Shown piece by piece: positions 34,388 through 42,321 of a stretch of 62,958 nucleotides of DNA. Position numbers and translations under genes: made by a program. This DNA comes from Oleispira sp963933055 (GTDB lineage: Bacteria > Pseudomonadota > Gammaproteobacteria > Pseudomonadales > Oceanobacteraceae): positions 1 through 62,958 of the forward strand of contig CAWVSY010000018.1 in NCBI GenBank assembly GCA_963933055.1, given 5' to 3'. Under the pieces are notes generated by a model. That model did not search any database. It had not been told where the DNA came from and worked only from the letters and a program-made list of their open reading frames with translations. How positions within the stretch are numbered: the stretch's first letter is position 1; the number at the start of each line of letters is the position of its first letter.

Positions 34388-35035
34388 CTATTTTCCTTGT
34401 TCTTTAGTTTGGTTACGCTTGATGATGAGTTGCTTGATGTGTTCTAGACGTGCTTCGGCGCGATCGGTAGCTAAGCGTAGTTCACTGACTTGGCTAGTGA
34501 AGTGCTGGGCCAGCGGTTTTGGAACCAAGAGCTGTATTTCGTCTTCTAGGTATTCTTTACTGCTGGTCGCAAGCGTTTGGCGACTGTCTTGACCCCATTT
34601 AAAGACGCTGCGAAGACCTTTGCCAATTTGATGAGCAACGAGGCCGCCGGTTAGCGGTGCGATCAGCGCTTCCCAATCAATGTCCATTTGCTGCATGATT
34701 TTTGCAATATCCAGAACCAAAGCGCTGCTGCCACTGATATCCACATCACCGTTCATCAGAGCATCGGCTTTGTCGCTGGCTAAGGCGACGCTTAACAGTT
34801 CGCTGATACTGCCAAAAATGGTGGTATCACACTCACTATCGTCTTGCAGGCTAAGTTGCAGTCCTGCTGGACAAATGGTCACGACTACAATCAGCCAATC
34901 ATCGCTTTGAATACAAATACGCTTACCGTCAAACTTTGATAATGCGCTTAAAAGCGCAGGGTCATGTTTGAGTACCGCATTTAGGCTGCGTTCTATGCTT
35001 GCGCATAATGCGCTATCGATGCTTGGACTGATCAT
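34388..35035 (-). CDS. ubiJ: Ubiquinone biosynthesis accessory factor UbiJ (SCP2 domain)
   Basis: A 215-residue protein with an SCP2 lipid-binding fold at residues about 10-110, followed by a helical tail with a coiled coil (about 175-205). UbiJ and UbiK form the scaffold of the soluble ubiquinone metabolon, holding the hydrophobic intermediates. Position between ubiE and ubiB is the standard gammaproteobacterial order. It follows ubiE by 21 bp. Confidence 0.92.
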   Translation of the reverse strand: MISPSIDSALCASIERSLNAVLKHDPALLSALSKFDGKRICIQSDDWLIVVVTICPAGLQLSLQDDSECDTTIFGSISELLSVALASDKADALMNGDVDISGSSALVLDIAKIMQQMDIDWEALIAPLTGGLVAHQIGKGLRSVFKWGQDSRQTLATSSKEYLEDEIQLLVPKPLAQHFTSQVSELRLATDRAEARLEHIKQLIIKRNQTKEQGK

Positions 35036-35056
35036 AGTTGTGTATCTGGCCTAACG

Positions 35057-35812
35057 TTAGACTTTGATGCCGCGGTGTAATGCAACCATGCCGCCGGTCA
35101 TGTTGTGATAGCTAACGCGATTAAAGCCCGCGTCTTGCATCATGCCTTTTAAGGTTTCTTGGTCTGGGTGCATACGAATAGATTCGGCTAGGTATTTATA
35201 CGATTCGGAGTCGTTGGTTACCAGCTTGCCCATTAATGGCAATGCCGTGAAAGAATATAAATCGTAGGCTTTTTTCAATAACGGATTATTGGTTTGAGAA
35301 AACTCTAATACCAATAAACGACCGCCAGGTTTTAAAACACGAAACATAGAACGCAAAGCTTCGTCTTTATCGGTAACGTTACGTAGGCCAAAAGCGATGG
35401 TAATGACATCAAAGGTATTATCTTCAAAGGGTAAATATTGCGCATTGGCTTGCACATATTCGATGTTGCCAACGTAACCTTGGTTGGTTAAACGCTCACG
35501 GCCAACTTCTAGCATTGAAGAGTTAATATCGGCTAGAACAACCTTGCCTGATGGACCGACAATTTTGCTGAATTTTTTAGTAAGGTCGCCAGTACCGCCC
35601 GCTAGGTCGAGTACTTTATTACCAGGGCGAACGCCTGACATGTCGATGGTGAAGCGTTTCCATAAACGATGCACACCGAATGACATTAGGTCATTCATCA
35701 CATCATATTTTGCCGCCACAGAGTGAAAAACATCCGCTACCATAGCTTGTTTTTCTTCTGTTGGAACGTCCTTGTAACCAAAGTGCGTGGTATTTTCTGT
35801 GTTATTCGCCAT
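35057..35812 (-). CDS. ubiE: Demethylmenaquinone/2-polyprenyl-benzoquinol C-methyltransferase UbiE
   Basis: A 251-residue class I SAM methyltransferase acting in ubiquinone (and menaquinone) synthesis. The SAM motif VLDLAGGTGDLTKKF (about residues 66-80), NAQYLPFEDNTFD and the family signature AFGLRNVTD are all present; RVLKPGGRLLVLEFS is motif III. The start is ATG 35812, with GAGG seven bases upstream, not the TTG at 35818. First gene of the minus-strand ubiE-tatC block. Confidence 0.96.
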   Translation of the reverse strand: MANNTENTTHFGYKDVPTEEKQAMVADVFHSVAAKYDVMNDLMSFGVHRLWKRFTIDMSGVRPGNKVLDLAGGTGDLTKKFSKIVGPSGKVVLADINSSMLEVGRERLTNQGYVGNIEYVQANAQYLPFEDNTFDVITIAFGLRNVTDKDEALRSMFRVLKPGGRLLVLEFSQTNNPLLKKAYDLYSFTALPLMGKLVTNDSESYKYLAESIRMHPDQETLKGMMQDAGFNRVSYHNMTGGMVALHRGIKV

Positions 35813-36013
35813 CTTCAAACCTCAAGCCTAGAGCTAAAGCAAAAACCTACTTTTTAATTGCCTTGCATTCTACCCGTTAACCACTAGATTGGCTAATTTG
35901 CACCTATGCAATAGATCAAGGTAAAGCAATAATAATGCTTCATTTAAGATTTATTAATTAAAACGAAATGCTTTTATGAATGAGCATGCGATGAATACTC
36001 TTGGGGGAGTTAT

Positions 36014-36268
36014 ATGTGGGTAACGATGAATAAAGTAGCAACGGTGATTTTTTGGCTTTTGGCATTGGCTAGTTACCTAATGCAATGGCCTGGTTTGTTA
36101 TCCTATTTGCCTTTAGGGGCATTGGTTGTAGCAGGATTTCATGTATTGGAAGCGGCGTTTTTTTGGTTTTCACTGAAAGATAAAAGTGAAAACCCAGGCA
36201 AAGATGCCGCTTTGATTATGATCTTTGGCATTTTTCACTTACAAGGATTTATGGCCAAAGCCAGTTAA
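36014..36268 (+). CDS. DUF1145 family small membrane protein (YhhL-like)
   Basis: An 84-residue protein with two or three hydrophobic helices. The pattern VFWLLALASYLMQWPGLLSYLP and the downstream FHVLEAAFFW and IMIFGIFHLQGF fit DUF1145/YhhL. Function unknown. ATG 36014 follows TGGGGGAG at 36001, spaced about seven bases; an inner ATG at 36026 is also possible. Divergent from ubiE. Confidence 0.8.
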   Translation: MWVTMNKVATVIFWLLALASYLMQWPGLLSYLPLGALVVAGFHVLEAAFFWFSLKDKSENPGKDAALIMIFGIFHLQGFMAKAS

Positions 36269-36280
36269 AGCCAAGGCCAG

Positions 36281-36679
36281 TTATAGCAAGTTAATGGCGA
36301 TGCGGTTAACCGATTCATCGTCATTTTCAGTCAGCACAACTAGCTCATCAATACGGTAGAGCTGACGTTCAAAAGCACCGATTCCCGACTCCCTGAGTAA
36401 CCCTGTTACTTCGACCCATTCTTGGTAAAGGCAGACGCCACCAAAGCATTCTTCCAGCGCTTCCTGTTCACCGAGCCTCTCAGCAAGACTTGAATCTAAT
36501 AATAAGATACTAGGTTGCTTGCCATTGCCTTGATCCCAATCGAGGTCATCGACTAGGTAGCTGAAGTTATCGGTAACTATTAAGAAGCCTTCGATTGAGG
36601 TGGGTAACTCATGGTCACGCAATTGTTTTTCGCAGGCGTTATCTACGGAATAGATAATGGAGGAGATTGGATTGCTCAT
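36281..36679 (-). CDS. Small acidic protein, unknown function
   Basis: A 132-residue soluble acidic protein without signal peptide or membrane segment. A central SILLLDSSLAERLGEQEALEE and C-terminal LVVLTENDDESVNRI suggest an alpha/beta fold. It has four cysteines without a metal-binding pattern. I do not recognise the family. It is convergent with the DUF1145 gene (12 bp apart). A DnaA-box repeat region lies upstream of it. Confidence 0.6.
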   Translation of the reverse strand: MSNPISSIIYSVDNACEKQLRDHELPTSIEGFLIVTDNFSYLVDDLDWDQGNGKQPSILLLDSSLAERLGEQEALEECFGGVCLYQEWVEVTGLLRESGIGAFERQLYRIDELVVLTENDDESVNRIAINLL

Positions 36680-36778
36680 GGGTTTCGTTATCTTATGATT
36701 GTGGGGCTTTTTGACTGAGGCCAGTATAGGGGATGGGGATAAGTTTAACTATTTATTAAGAAGAGTTATTCCTATTAT

Positions 36779-36828
36779 TAAAGTTACCCACCATATCTGT
36801 GGATAAGTCTATGGATAGCCTTGGGGTA
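36779..36828. repeat. DnaA-box repeat, copy 1
   Basis: A 50-bp unit that begins TAAAGTTACCC and ends TGGGGTA. It contains TGTGGATAA (36798-36806), the reverse complement of the strong DnaA box TTATCCACA, and a weaker box-like TATGGATAG 12 bp on. It matches copy 2 at 39 of 50 positions by eye, with no gaps. Confidence 0.75.
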
Positions 36829-36978
36829 TCGTGCTGCAAGGCACTGTTTTCATACGCTTGTTTTAAATTGGCTGAATTCCAACCAAATACTGGCAAATGA
36901 TTAACTTTCAGTCACTTAGGATGAATTGAAGAGTATTTCAGAATTTCTTAAAGGATACGGCTATGCCTTTGAGTAAGA

Positions 36979-37028
36979 TAAAGTTACCCCCAGAATCTGT
37001 GGATAAATCTTGGGATATGTATGGGGTA
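36979..37028. repeat. DnaA-box repeat, copy 2
   Basis: Same 50-bp layout as copy 1 at an exact 200-bp offset, with TGTGGATAA at 36998-37006 and a degenerate second box (TTGGGATAT). The conserved core TCTGTGGATAA and both ends are unchanged while the positions between them vary. Confidence 0.75.
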
Positions 37029-37037
37029 AGCCGCTTA

Positions 37038-37052
37038 AGAGTGATCATTACG
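37038..37052. repeat. 15-bp direct repeat AGAGTGATCATTACG (partner at 37098-37112)
   Basis: AGAGTGATCATTACG is repeated with one change (AGAGTGATCACTACG) at 37098-37112, a 60-bp offset. The second contains the palindrome GTGATCAC. Just downstream of the DnaA-box copy 2. Confidence 0.5.
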
Positions 37053-37155
37053 GGGATAAAATTAATTGGTTATCTTTTGTTCTATGAAGACTTATACAGA
37101 GTGATCACTACGTTAAGTAGGATCGCTGTAACTTATGGGCTTTAATATCAGGCGG

Positions 37156-37749
37156 TTACAGATTTAAGGCTGATGATTCTTGGTAGAGCTTCATTAATTT
37201 ATCAGTGATAACGGTTCTGATGCCACTGCGTTCTAATTCTGAAAGTGAATCCAGTTTATTTAAGCGCAGGCGATGCAGGTGTAAGCAAGGAAGTTGATCA
37301 TTAAATTCACGTAAATCACCTTTCATCAGTACAGGTAGAAAAGGATCGTCCGAGTGACTGCGGCGTAATATTTGGCGCATGCCTTCTTGAAACGGAATGG
37401 GTACTGAACGCACATTTTTATCTTTATGCGAAATAACTAAATATAAGCCCTGTTTACCAATAAGATTGCCTGGAATGATGTGCAGTCCAGTAGATTGTAC
37501 AGCATGGTCTTTTAGGTGATGGAAGGTATCATGAAACGCATAAGGATCAGGCAAAATAACCATTTGGCGGCCAGCATCTTCAGGAAAGAAAATACTGTAA
37601 TTGGTGTATAGCTGTTCGACTGTATTAGAAAAAACGCACAGTTTATTTTCGAACTTTTTAACAAAGTTCATCGCCTGCTGATGTTTGTTGATCTTATTAA
37701 GATCCCAAACTAAATCAGAGTTTTTTTGCTGGGTTGCTGCAAATCCCAT
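37156..37749 (-). CDS. Protein of unknown function downstream of holA
   Basis: A 197-residue soluble protein. Two segments look structured: LVWDLNKINKHQQAMNFVK near the N-terminus and HLHRLRLNKLDSLSELERSG near the C-terminus. No signal, membrane helix or cysteine cluster. The start is ATG 37749, preceded by GAGGTG; a longer frame from 37788 lacks a good site. I do not recognise it. It is in the same orientation as holA, 176 bp downstream, but that gap suggests its own promoter. Confidence 0.65.
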   Translation of the reverse strand: MGFAATQQKNSDLVWDLNKINKHQQAMNFVKKFENKLCVFSNTVEQLYTNYSIFFPEDAGRQMVILPDPYAFHDTFHHLKDHAVQSTGLHIIPGNLIGKQGLYLVISHKDKNVRSVPIPFQEGMRQILRRSHSDDPFLPVLMKGDLREFNDQLPCLHLHRLRLNKLDSLSELERSGIRTVITDKLMKLYQESSALNL

Positions 37750-37925
37750 AAATACACCTCGAGATACCAAAAAGATTTGGCAGATCAATTATGTGTGACT
37801 AAGCCAATGAATTATAGCGCGTTAGACTGCTTTTTGTTATTTGGATAGACAGTAATTGTTTATGCTAGTTCTTATTATTATTGATTTTTAGCTTCATTAC
37901 TGTGATGAGCCTAGCGTTTTGAGTG

Positions 37926-38930
37926 TTAACTAGCAAGCATTCTTACACCTGTTAGCAGTTCAGCTAAGCGGCTTAATAAAAGCCACGGATCGTTACCGTC
38001 GCCTTTAATGGCACGGTCTATTTGTTCTGCGGTTTGCAAGCATTCAAACAATTCTGCTTGGCTGAGGCGGGATAAGGCGGATTTAAAAGGGGGTTGTTGT
38101 TTAGGCCAAATATTTTGCGATTTAAAGCCTTCGGTTAAGTGTTGTGGTCCATAAGCTTGCAAGCTTATTAGCTGGCGTATTTTACGGATGAGAGCGCCTA
38201 AGATCATGATGGCTTCATGGCCTTCCGCTTTTAGATGGCTCAGAATGCGACTAGCATCACCGATATTGCCGAGTAGGCAGCTATCGGCAAGGGAAAACGC
38301 ATCATAACGCGCGCTATCAGCGGTGACTTCTTCGACGAGTTCCGCGCTAATTTGCTGTGTTCCCATCATACGCATCTTTTCAATTTCTTGAACGCCTGCT
38401 AATAGGTTGCCTTCAATACGCTGAGCAAAAAGAGCGACCGCATCTTGGCTAGCACTCATGCCTGCGGCTTGAATTCGGCGCTGTAACCACCCAGGTAATT
38501 GATTTTTATCGATCGGCCAGATGGCAATAAATACCCCAGCGGCTTCTAAGGCTTTAAACCATTTTGTTTTTTGAGTCGCGGCATCTAAGCGAGGGGTGAC
38601 AATGAGTACGATATTATCAGGGTTGGGTTTGGCAACGACTTCTAATAGCGCTTTGCCTTTGTCGCTAGGTTTTCCATTGGGTATACGAACTTCAAGCAGA
38701 CGGCGCGAGGCAAACAGAGACATGGCGTTCGTTTCATCTAGCAGCTCTGTCCAATCAAAGCCGGCTTCGGCGTGAAGCAGTTCACGCTCTTCAATGCCGT
38801 GCTGTTTCGTCGCTAGACGAATTTGATGGCAAGTCTCTTCCACTAATAACGGCTCATCACCTGAGATTAGATAAAAGGGTGCAAGACCTTTTTGCAGATG
38901 TGCAGCGAGCTGTTCTGTTTTTAACTTCAT
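37926..38930 (-). CDS. holA: DNA polymerase III subunit delta HolA
   Basis: A 334-residue clamp-loader subunit that opens the beta sliding clamp. It is recognised by PFYLISGDEPLLVEETCHQIR at residues 16-36, the family N-terminus, by LFASRRLLEVRIPNGKPSDKG and by the C-terminal helical collar (about 210-330). Residues around SLFASRRLLE hold the clamp-binding element. The gene follows lptE by 10 bp and is part of leuS-lptE-holA, the standard order. Confidence 0.95.
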   Translation of the reverse strand: MKLKTEQLAAHLQKGLAPFYLISGDEPLLVEETCHQIRLATKQHGIEERELLHAEAGFDWTELLDETNAMSLFASRRLLEVRIPNGKPSDKGKALLEVVAKPNPDNIVLIVTPRLDAATQKTKWFKALEAAGVFIAIWPIDKNQLPGWLQRRIQAAGMSASQDAVALFAQRIEGNLLAGVQEIEKMRMMGTQQISAELVEEVTADSARYDAFSLADSCLLGNIGDASRILSHLKAEGHEAIMILGALIRKIRQLISLQAYGPQHLTEGFKSQNIWPKQQPPFKSALSRLSQAELFECLQTAEQIDRAIKGDGNDPWLLLSRLAELLTGVRMLAS

Positions 38931-38940
38931 GAGTTATCCA

Positions 38941-39417
38941 CTACAGCTGAACTTTTTGCAAGCGAATCATAAGCTTGCGAATTAGGTCATTTTCAATTTC
39001 TTGGCGCTGAATTTTTTCTTCACTTTCTGTGCCGATAACGCTGTTTACGTCGTTATTAAAAATGCGACGCCCAGATATTTGCCAGCTAATATCAGTCTCT
39101 TTTTCAAGGTCAATAAGGCGGGCGTTCAGCTGAGCATTGAGTTCGTACTCAGAGGCCTGACCAAAGTTATTAACCGACAAGGTTAGGCGTTCCATCTTAA
39201 GTGGTTCAATTAGCAAGCGTACGGTTGCGCTTGCATCATCAGGGAAGGTCACACCATTAAACTCAAGTTGCTGGCGTAATCTTTGATTAAAGCGATTGTT
39301 TGCTTGGCTCTCTAGAGACATGATTTGCACGCTAGGTGGCAAAACGACAAGGCCGCGTAGTTGCCAGCCACAAGCACTGGTTATAAGAACCAGTGCTGTC
39401 AAAACAATATGTTTCAT
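38941..39417 (-). CDS. lptE: LPS-assembly lipoprotein LptE
   Basis: A 158-residue outer-membrane lipoprotein that plugs the LptD barrel and helps insert lipopolysaccharide. The signal peptide ends at the lipobox TSAC (Cys about residue 16), and GWQLRGLVVLP is the typical start of the mature protein. I use ATG 39417; the preceding TTG at 39420 adds one residue only. Sits between leuS and holA as in most gammaproteobacteria. Confidence 0.94.
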   Translation of the reverse strand: MKHIVLTALVLITSACGWQLRGLVVLPPSVQIMSLESQANNRFNQRLRQQLEFNGVTFPDDASATVRLLIEPLKMERLTLSVNNFGQASEYELNAQLNARLIDLEKETDISWQISGRRIFNNDVNSVIGTESEEKIQRQEIENDLIRKLMIRLQKVQL

Positions 39418-39454
39418 CAAAAATTTTCCCTAAAAATATCCAGTTAGCCGCAAT

Positions 39455-42094
39455 TTAGTTAGCCACAATGTTCACAAGCTTTCCAGGAATCACAATCACT
39501 TTGCGGATTGTACTTTCACCAATAAACTTAATCACGTTTTCATCGGCGCGTGCAATCGCTTCAGCGTCTTCTTTAGTGACGTTAGCCGGCAGCTCTAATT
39601 TAGCGCGAACCTTACCGTTAACCTGAACAACCATTTCGATGCTGTCTTTAACTAAAGCCGCTTCGTCGACTTCAGGCCATTGTGCATCTAATACAGAATC
39701 TGTGTGGCCAAAGGCGACCCACAATTCGTTCGAGATGTGTGGGGTGATTGGAGAAAGCATCAATACGATGGCTTCTACACCTTCGCGAGCAACCGCACGG
39801 CTTTGCTCGTTATTCTTACCCAGCTTGTTCAGTGTATTCAACAATTCCATAATCGCCGCAATCGCCGTATTGTAGGTCTGACGTTGACCCATATCGGTAG
39901 TCACTTTAGCGATGGTTTCGTGAATCTTACGACGCGCTGCTTTGTCTTCTTTATCTAGCGCTTCAAGATCTAAGGCAATGGCTTCGCCAGAGGTTAGCTC
40001 GAAGCTTAAACGCCATAGACGCTCAAGGAATTTCTTCGCCCCTTGTACGCCAGCATCTGACCATTCAAGCGTTTGCTCTGGTGGCGCTGCGAACATGGTA
40101 TATAGACGCACAGTATCAGCGCCGTATAGATCGATCGCTTCTTGTGGATCAACACCGTTGTTTTTCGACTTTGACATCTTGCTCATGCCAGAGAAGGTAA
40201 GTTCTCGGCCTGTCGCCGTTTCAGTCACGCGAGCAATGCCGCCTTTCTCGTCACGTTCAATGGTCACATCGCTTGGGTTAACCCATTCTTTCGCGCCATT
40301 TTCAGTGGTGTAATAATAGGCATCGGCTAATACCATGCCTTGGCATAATAAGCTCTTGAACGGCTCGTCACTTTCAACCAAGCCAGCATCACGTAATAAC
40401 TTGTGGAAGAAGCGCGCATACAAAAGGTGCAAGATCGCGTGTTCGATACCACCAATATACTGATCCACTGGCAACCAGTAATTAGCTTCTTCTGGTTCAA
40501 GCATTTTGTCATGGCTTTGAGGCGTACAGTAACGCGCGTAATACCAAGAGGATTCCATGAAGGTATCGAAGGTATCCGTTTCGCGGAATGCTGGCTCACC
40601 GTTTAATTCGATCTCGGAGAATTCTGGGTTGTTCTTGATTGGCGAGTTAATGCCATCCATGACAACGTCAGTCGGTAAAATAACCGGTAGCATGTCTGCT
40701 GGGGTTGTTACCGATGAACCGTCTTGTTTCTGGATCATTGGAATTGGGCTGCCCCAATAACGCTGACGGCTTACGCCCCAGTCACGTAGACGGTAGTTAA
40801 CTTTGATTTCGCCTTTGCCATGGGTTTCTAGCCAGTGGGCAATGGTTTTGAAGGCTTTGTTGGTTGGTAGGCCGTCGAATTCGCCAGAGTTAACCAAAAT
40901 ACCTTTTTCGGTATAAGCGCCTTCCGATAAATCGATAGGTGCGCTTTCAGTCTCGCCCTTCTTTGGCTTGGCTGCGATGACTTGCTTAATGTCTAAGTCG
41001 TATTTGGTGGCAAATTCCCAGTCACGCTGATCGTGTGCAGGAACGGCCATAACCGCGCCTGTGCCATAATCCATTAATACGAAGTTAGCGATCCAAACAG
41101 GGACTTCATTGCCGGTCACAGGGTGAATAGCTTTGATGCCAGTATCGATACCTTTTTTCTCAATCGTCGCGACATCAGCTTCTGCGGTGCTGGATTTCTT
41201 GCATTCTTCAATGAAAGCTTGAATGTCGGCATTGCCACCATTCGCTGCAGCCGCTTGTGCCGCTAATGGGTGACCTGCAGCAACAGCAACATAGCTCACA
41301 CCCATAACGGTATCTGGACGAGTGGTATAGATTTCTAAAGTTTCTTCTGAATTTTTCAACCCGAAGTGCATCTGCACGCCTTCAGAGCGACCGATCCAGT
41401 TCTTCTGCATGGCTTTTACTTGCTCAGGCCATTCATCTAGCTGATCAAGGTCGTTCAATAGTTCTTCAGCATACGCGGTGATGCGAATGAACCACTGTGG
41501 AATTTCTTTTTTCACCACAGGGCTATCACAACGCCAGCAGCAGCCATCAATTACTTGTTCGTTGGCTAATACAGTTTGGTCGTTTGGACACCAGTTAACC
41601 GCGGATACTTTTTTATACGCCATGTCTTTTTCGACAAGCTGAGTGAAGAACCACTGTTCCCAGCGGTAGTACTCAGGATCACAGGTAGCAAATTCACGGT
41701 CCCAGTCGTAACCAAAGCCCAAGCTCTTAAGCTGGGTCTTCATGTAGGCAACGTTTTCTTTGGTCCACTTAGCCGGAGCTGTCTTATGTTTAATCGCGGC
41801 GTTTTCAGCCGGTAATCCAAACGCATCCCAACCCATTGGCTGCATCACGTTTTTGCCTTGCATACGCTGATAACGAGATACTACGTCGCCAATGGTATAG
41901 TTGCGCACATGCCCCATGTGCAGTCGACCACTTGGGTAAGGGAACATGGATAAGCAATAGAACTTTTCTTTGCTGGCATCATGCACCGCTTTAAAAACTT
42001 GGTTCTGTTCCCAGTGTTGCTGTAGCTTGCCTTCGATTTTCTTTGGCTGGTAGCTTTCTAACATTGGGGTGGCGGTATTAGTCGACTGAGGCAT
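39455..42094 (-). CDS. leuS: Leucyl-tRNA synthetase
   Basis: A class I synthetase charging tRNA-Leu. HIGH motif is HMGH in PSGRLHMGHVRN, KMSKS is KMSKSKNN near residue 640, and the editing (CP1) domain carries TTRPDTVMGVSYVAVAAGHPL. A CxxC pair in CCWRCDSPV lies in the zinc-like insertion. From ATG 42094 the protein has 879 residues, about 10-20 longer than E. coli LeuS (860) at the N-terminus: homologues align from MLESYQPKKIE (ATG 42064). A TTG at 42145 also opens the frame. None of the starts has a clear ribosome site. Confidence 0.95.
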   Translation of the reverse strand: MPQSTNTATPMLESYQPKKIEGKLQQHWEQNQVFKAVHDASKEKFYCLSMFPYPSGRLHMGHVRNYTIGDVVSRYQRMQGKNVMQPMGWDAFGLPAENAAIKHKTAPAKWTKENVAYMKTQLKSLGFGYDWDREFATCDPEYYRWEQWFFTQLVEKDMAYKKVSAVNWCPNDQTVLANEQVIDGCCWRCDSPVVKKEIPQWFIRITAYAEELLNDLDQLDEWPEQVKAMQKNWIGRSEGVQMHFGLKNSEETLEIYTTRPDTVMGVSYVAVAAGHPLAAQAAAANGGNADIQAFIEECKKSSTAEADVATIEKKGIDTGIKAIHPVTGNEVPVWIANFVLMDYGTGAVMAVPAHDQRDWEFATKYDLDIKQVIAAKPKKGETESAPIDLSEGAYTEKGILVNSGEFDGLPTNKAFKTIAHWLETHGKGEIKVNYRLRDWGVSRQRYWGSPIPMIQKQDGSSVTTPADMLPVILPTDVVMDGINSPIKNNPEFSEIELNGEPAFRETDTFDTFMESSWYYARYCTPQSHDKMLEPEEANYWLPVDQYIGGIEHAILHLLYARFFHKLLRDAGLVESDEPFKSLLCQGMVLADAYYYTTENGAKEWVNPSDVTIERDEKGGIARVTETATGRELTFSGMSKMSKSKNNGVDPQEAIDLYGADTVRLYTMFAAPPEQTLEWSDAGVQGAKKFLERLWRLSFELTSGEAIALDLEALDKEDKAARRKIHETIAKVTTDMGQRQTYNTAIAAIMELLNTLNKLGKNNEQSRAVAREGVEAIVLMLSPITPHISNELWVAFGHTDSVLDAQWPEVDEAALVKDSIEMVVQVNGKVRAKLELPANVTKEDAEAIARADENVIKFIGESTIRKVIVIPGKLVNIVAN

Positions 42095-42321
42095 AGTGAT
42101 ATCTTGTAGTTCTGAGTTTAAAACTGAGTTTAAATCTGGGTTCAAATAAGGGCGTCAGTTTACCCTAAGCAGAAGGTGGCGGGTAGCCTTCAAAATAAAA
42201 GCGCTAATTTATCTGATAAAGTAATGATTTAGTTGGCTTTCAGTCTATCGTTAATATTTAGGACAGATTAAGATAGCGATTGAATTTTTTATGATTCAAA
42301 AGAATTACTCATTTGAATTAG

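Larger units (their letters stand above)
36680..37155. other. 476-bp gene-poor region with DnaA-box repeats
   Basis: No well-supported gene is present. It holds two 50-bp repeats 200 bp apart, each with a perfect DnaA box, and a pair of 15-bp repeats with GTGATCA (37038 and 37098). A 60-codon frame at 36963-37145 has an AAGGA site but overlaps the second repeat and is probably spurious. The flanking minus-strand genes start (36679) and end (37156) here. Confidence 0.6.

Noticed and set aside
36963..37145. 60-codon frame with an AAGGA site in the DnaA-box region
   Set aside because: It overlaps DnaA-box copy 2, has no recognisable content, and its start lies between the repeats.
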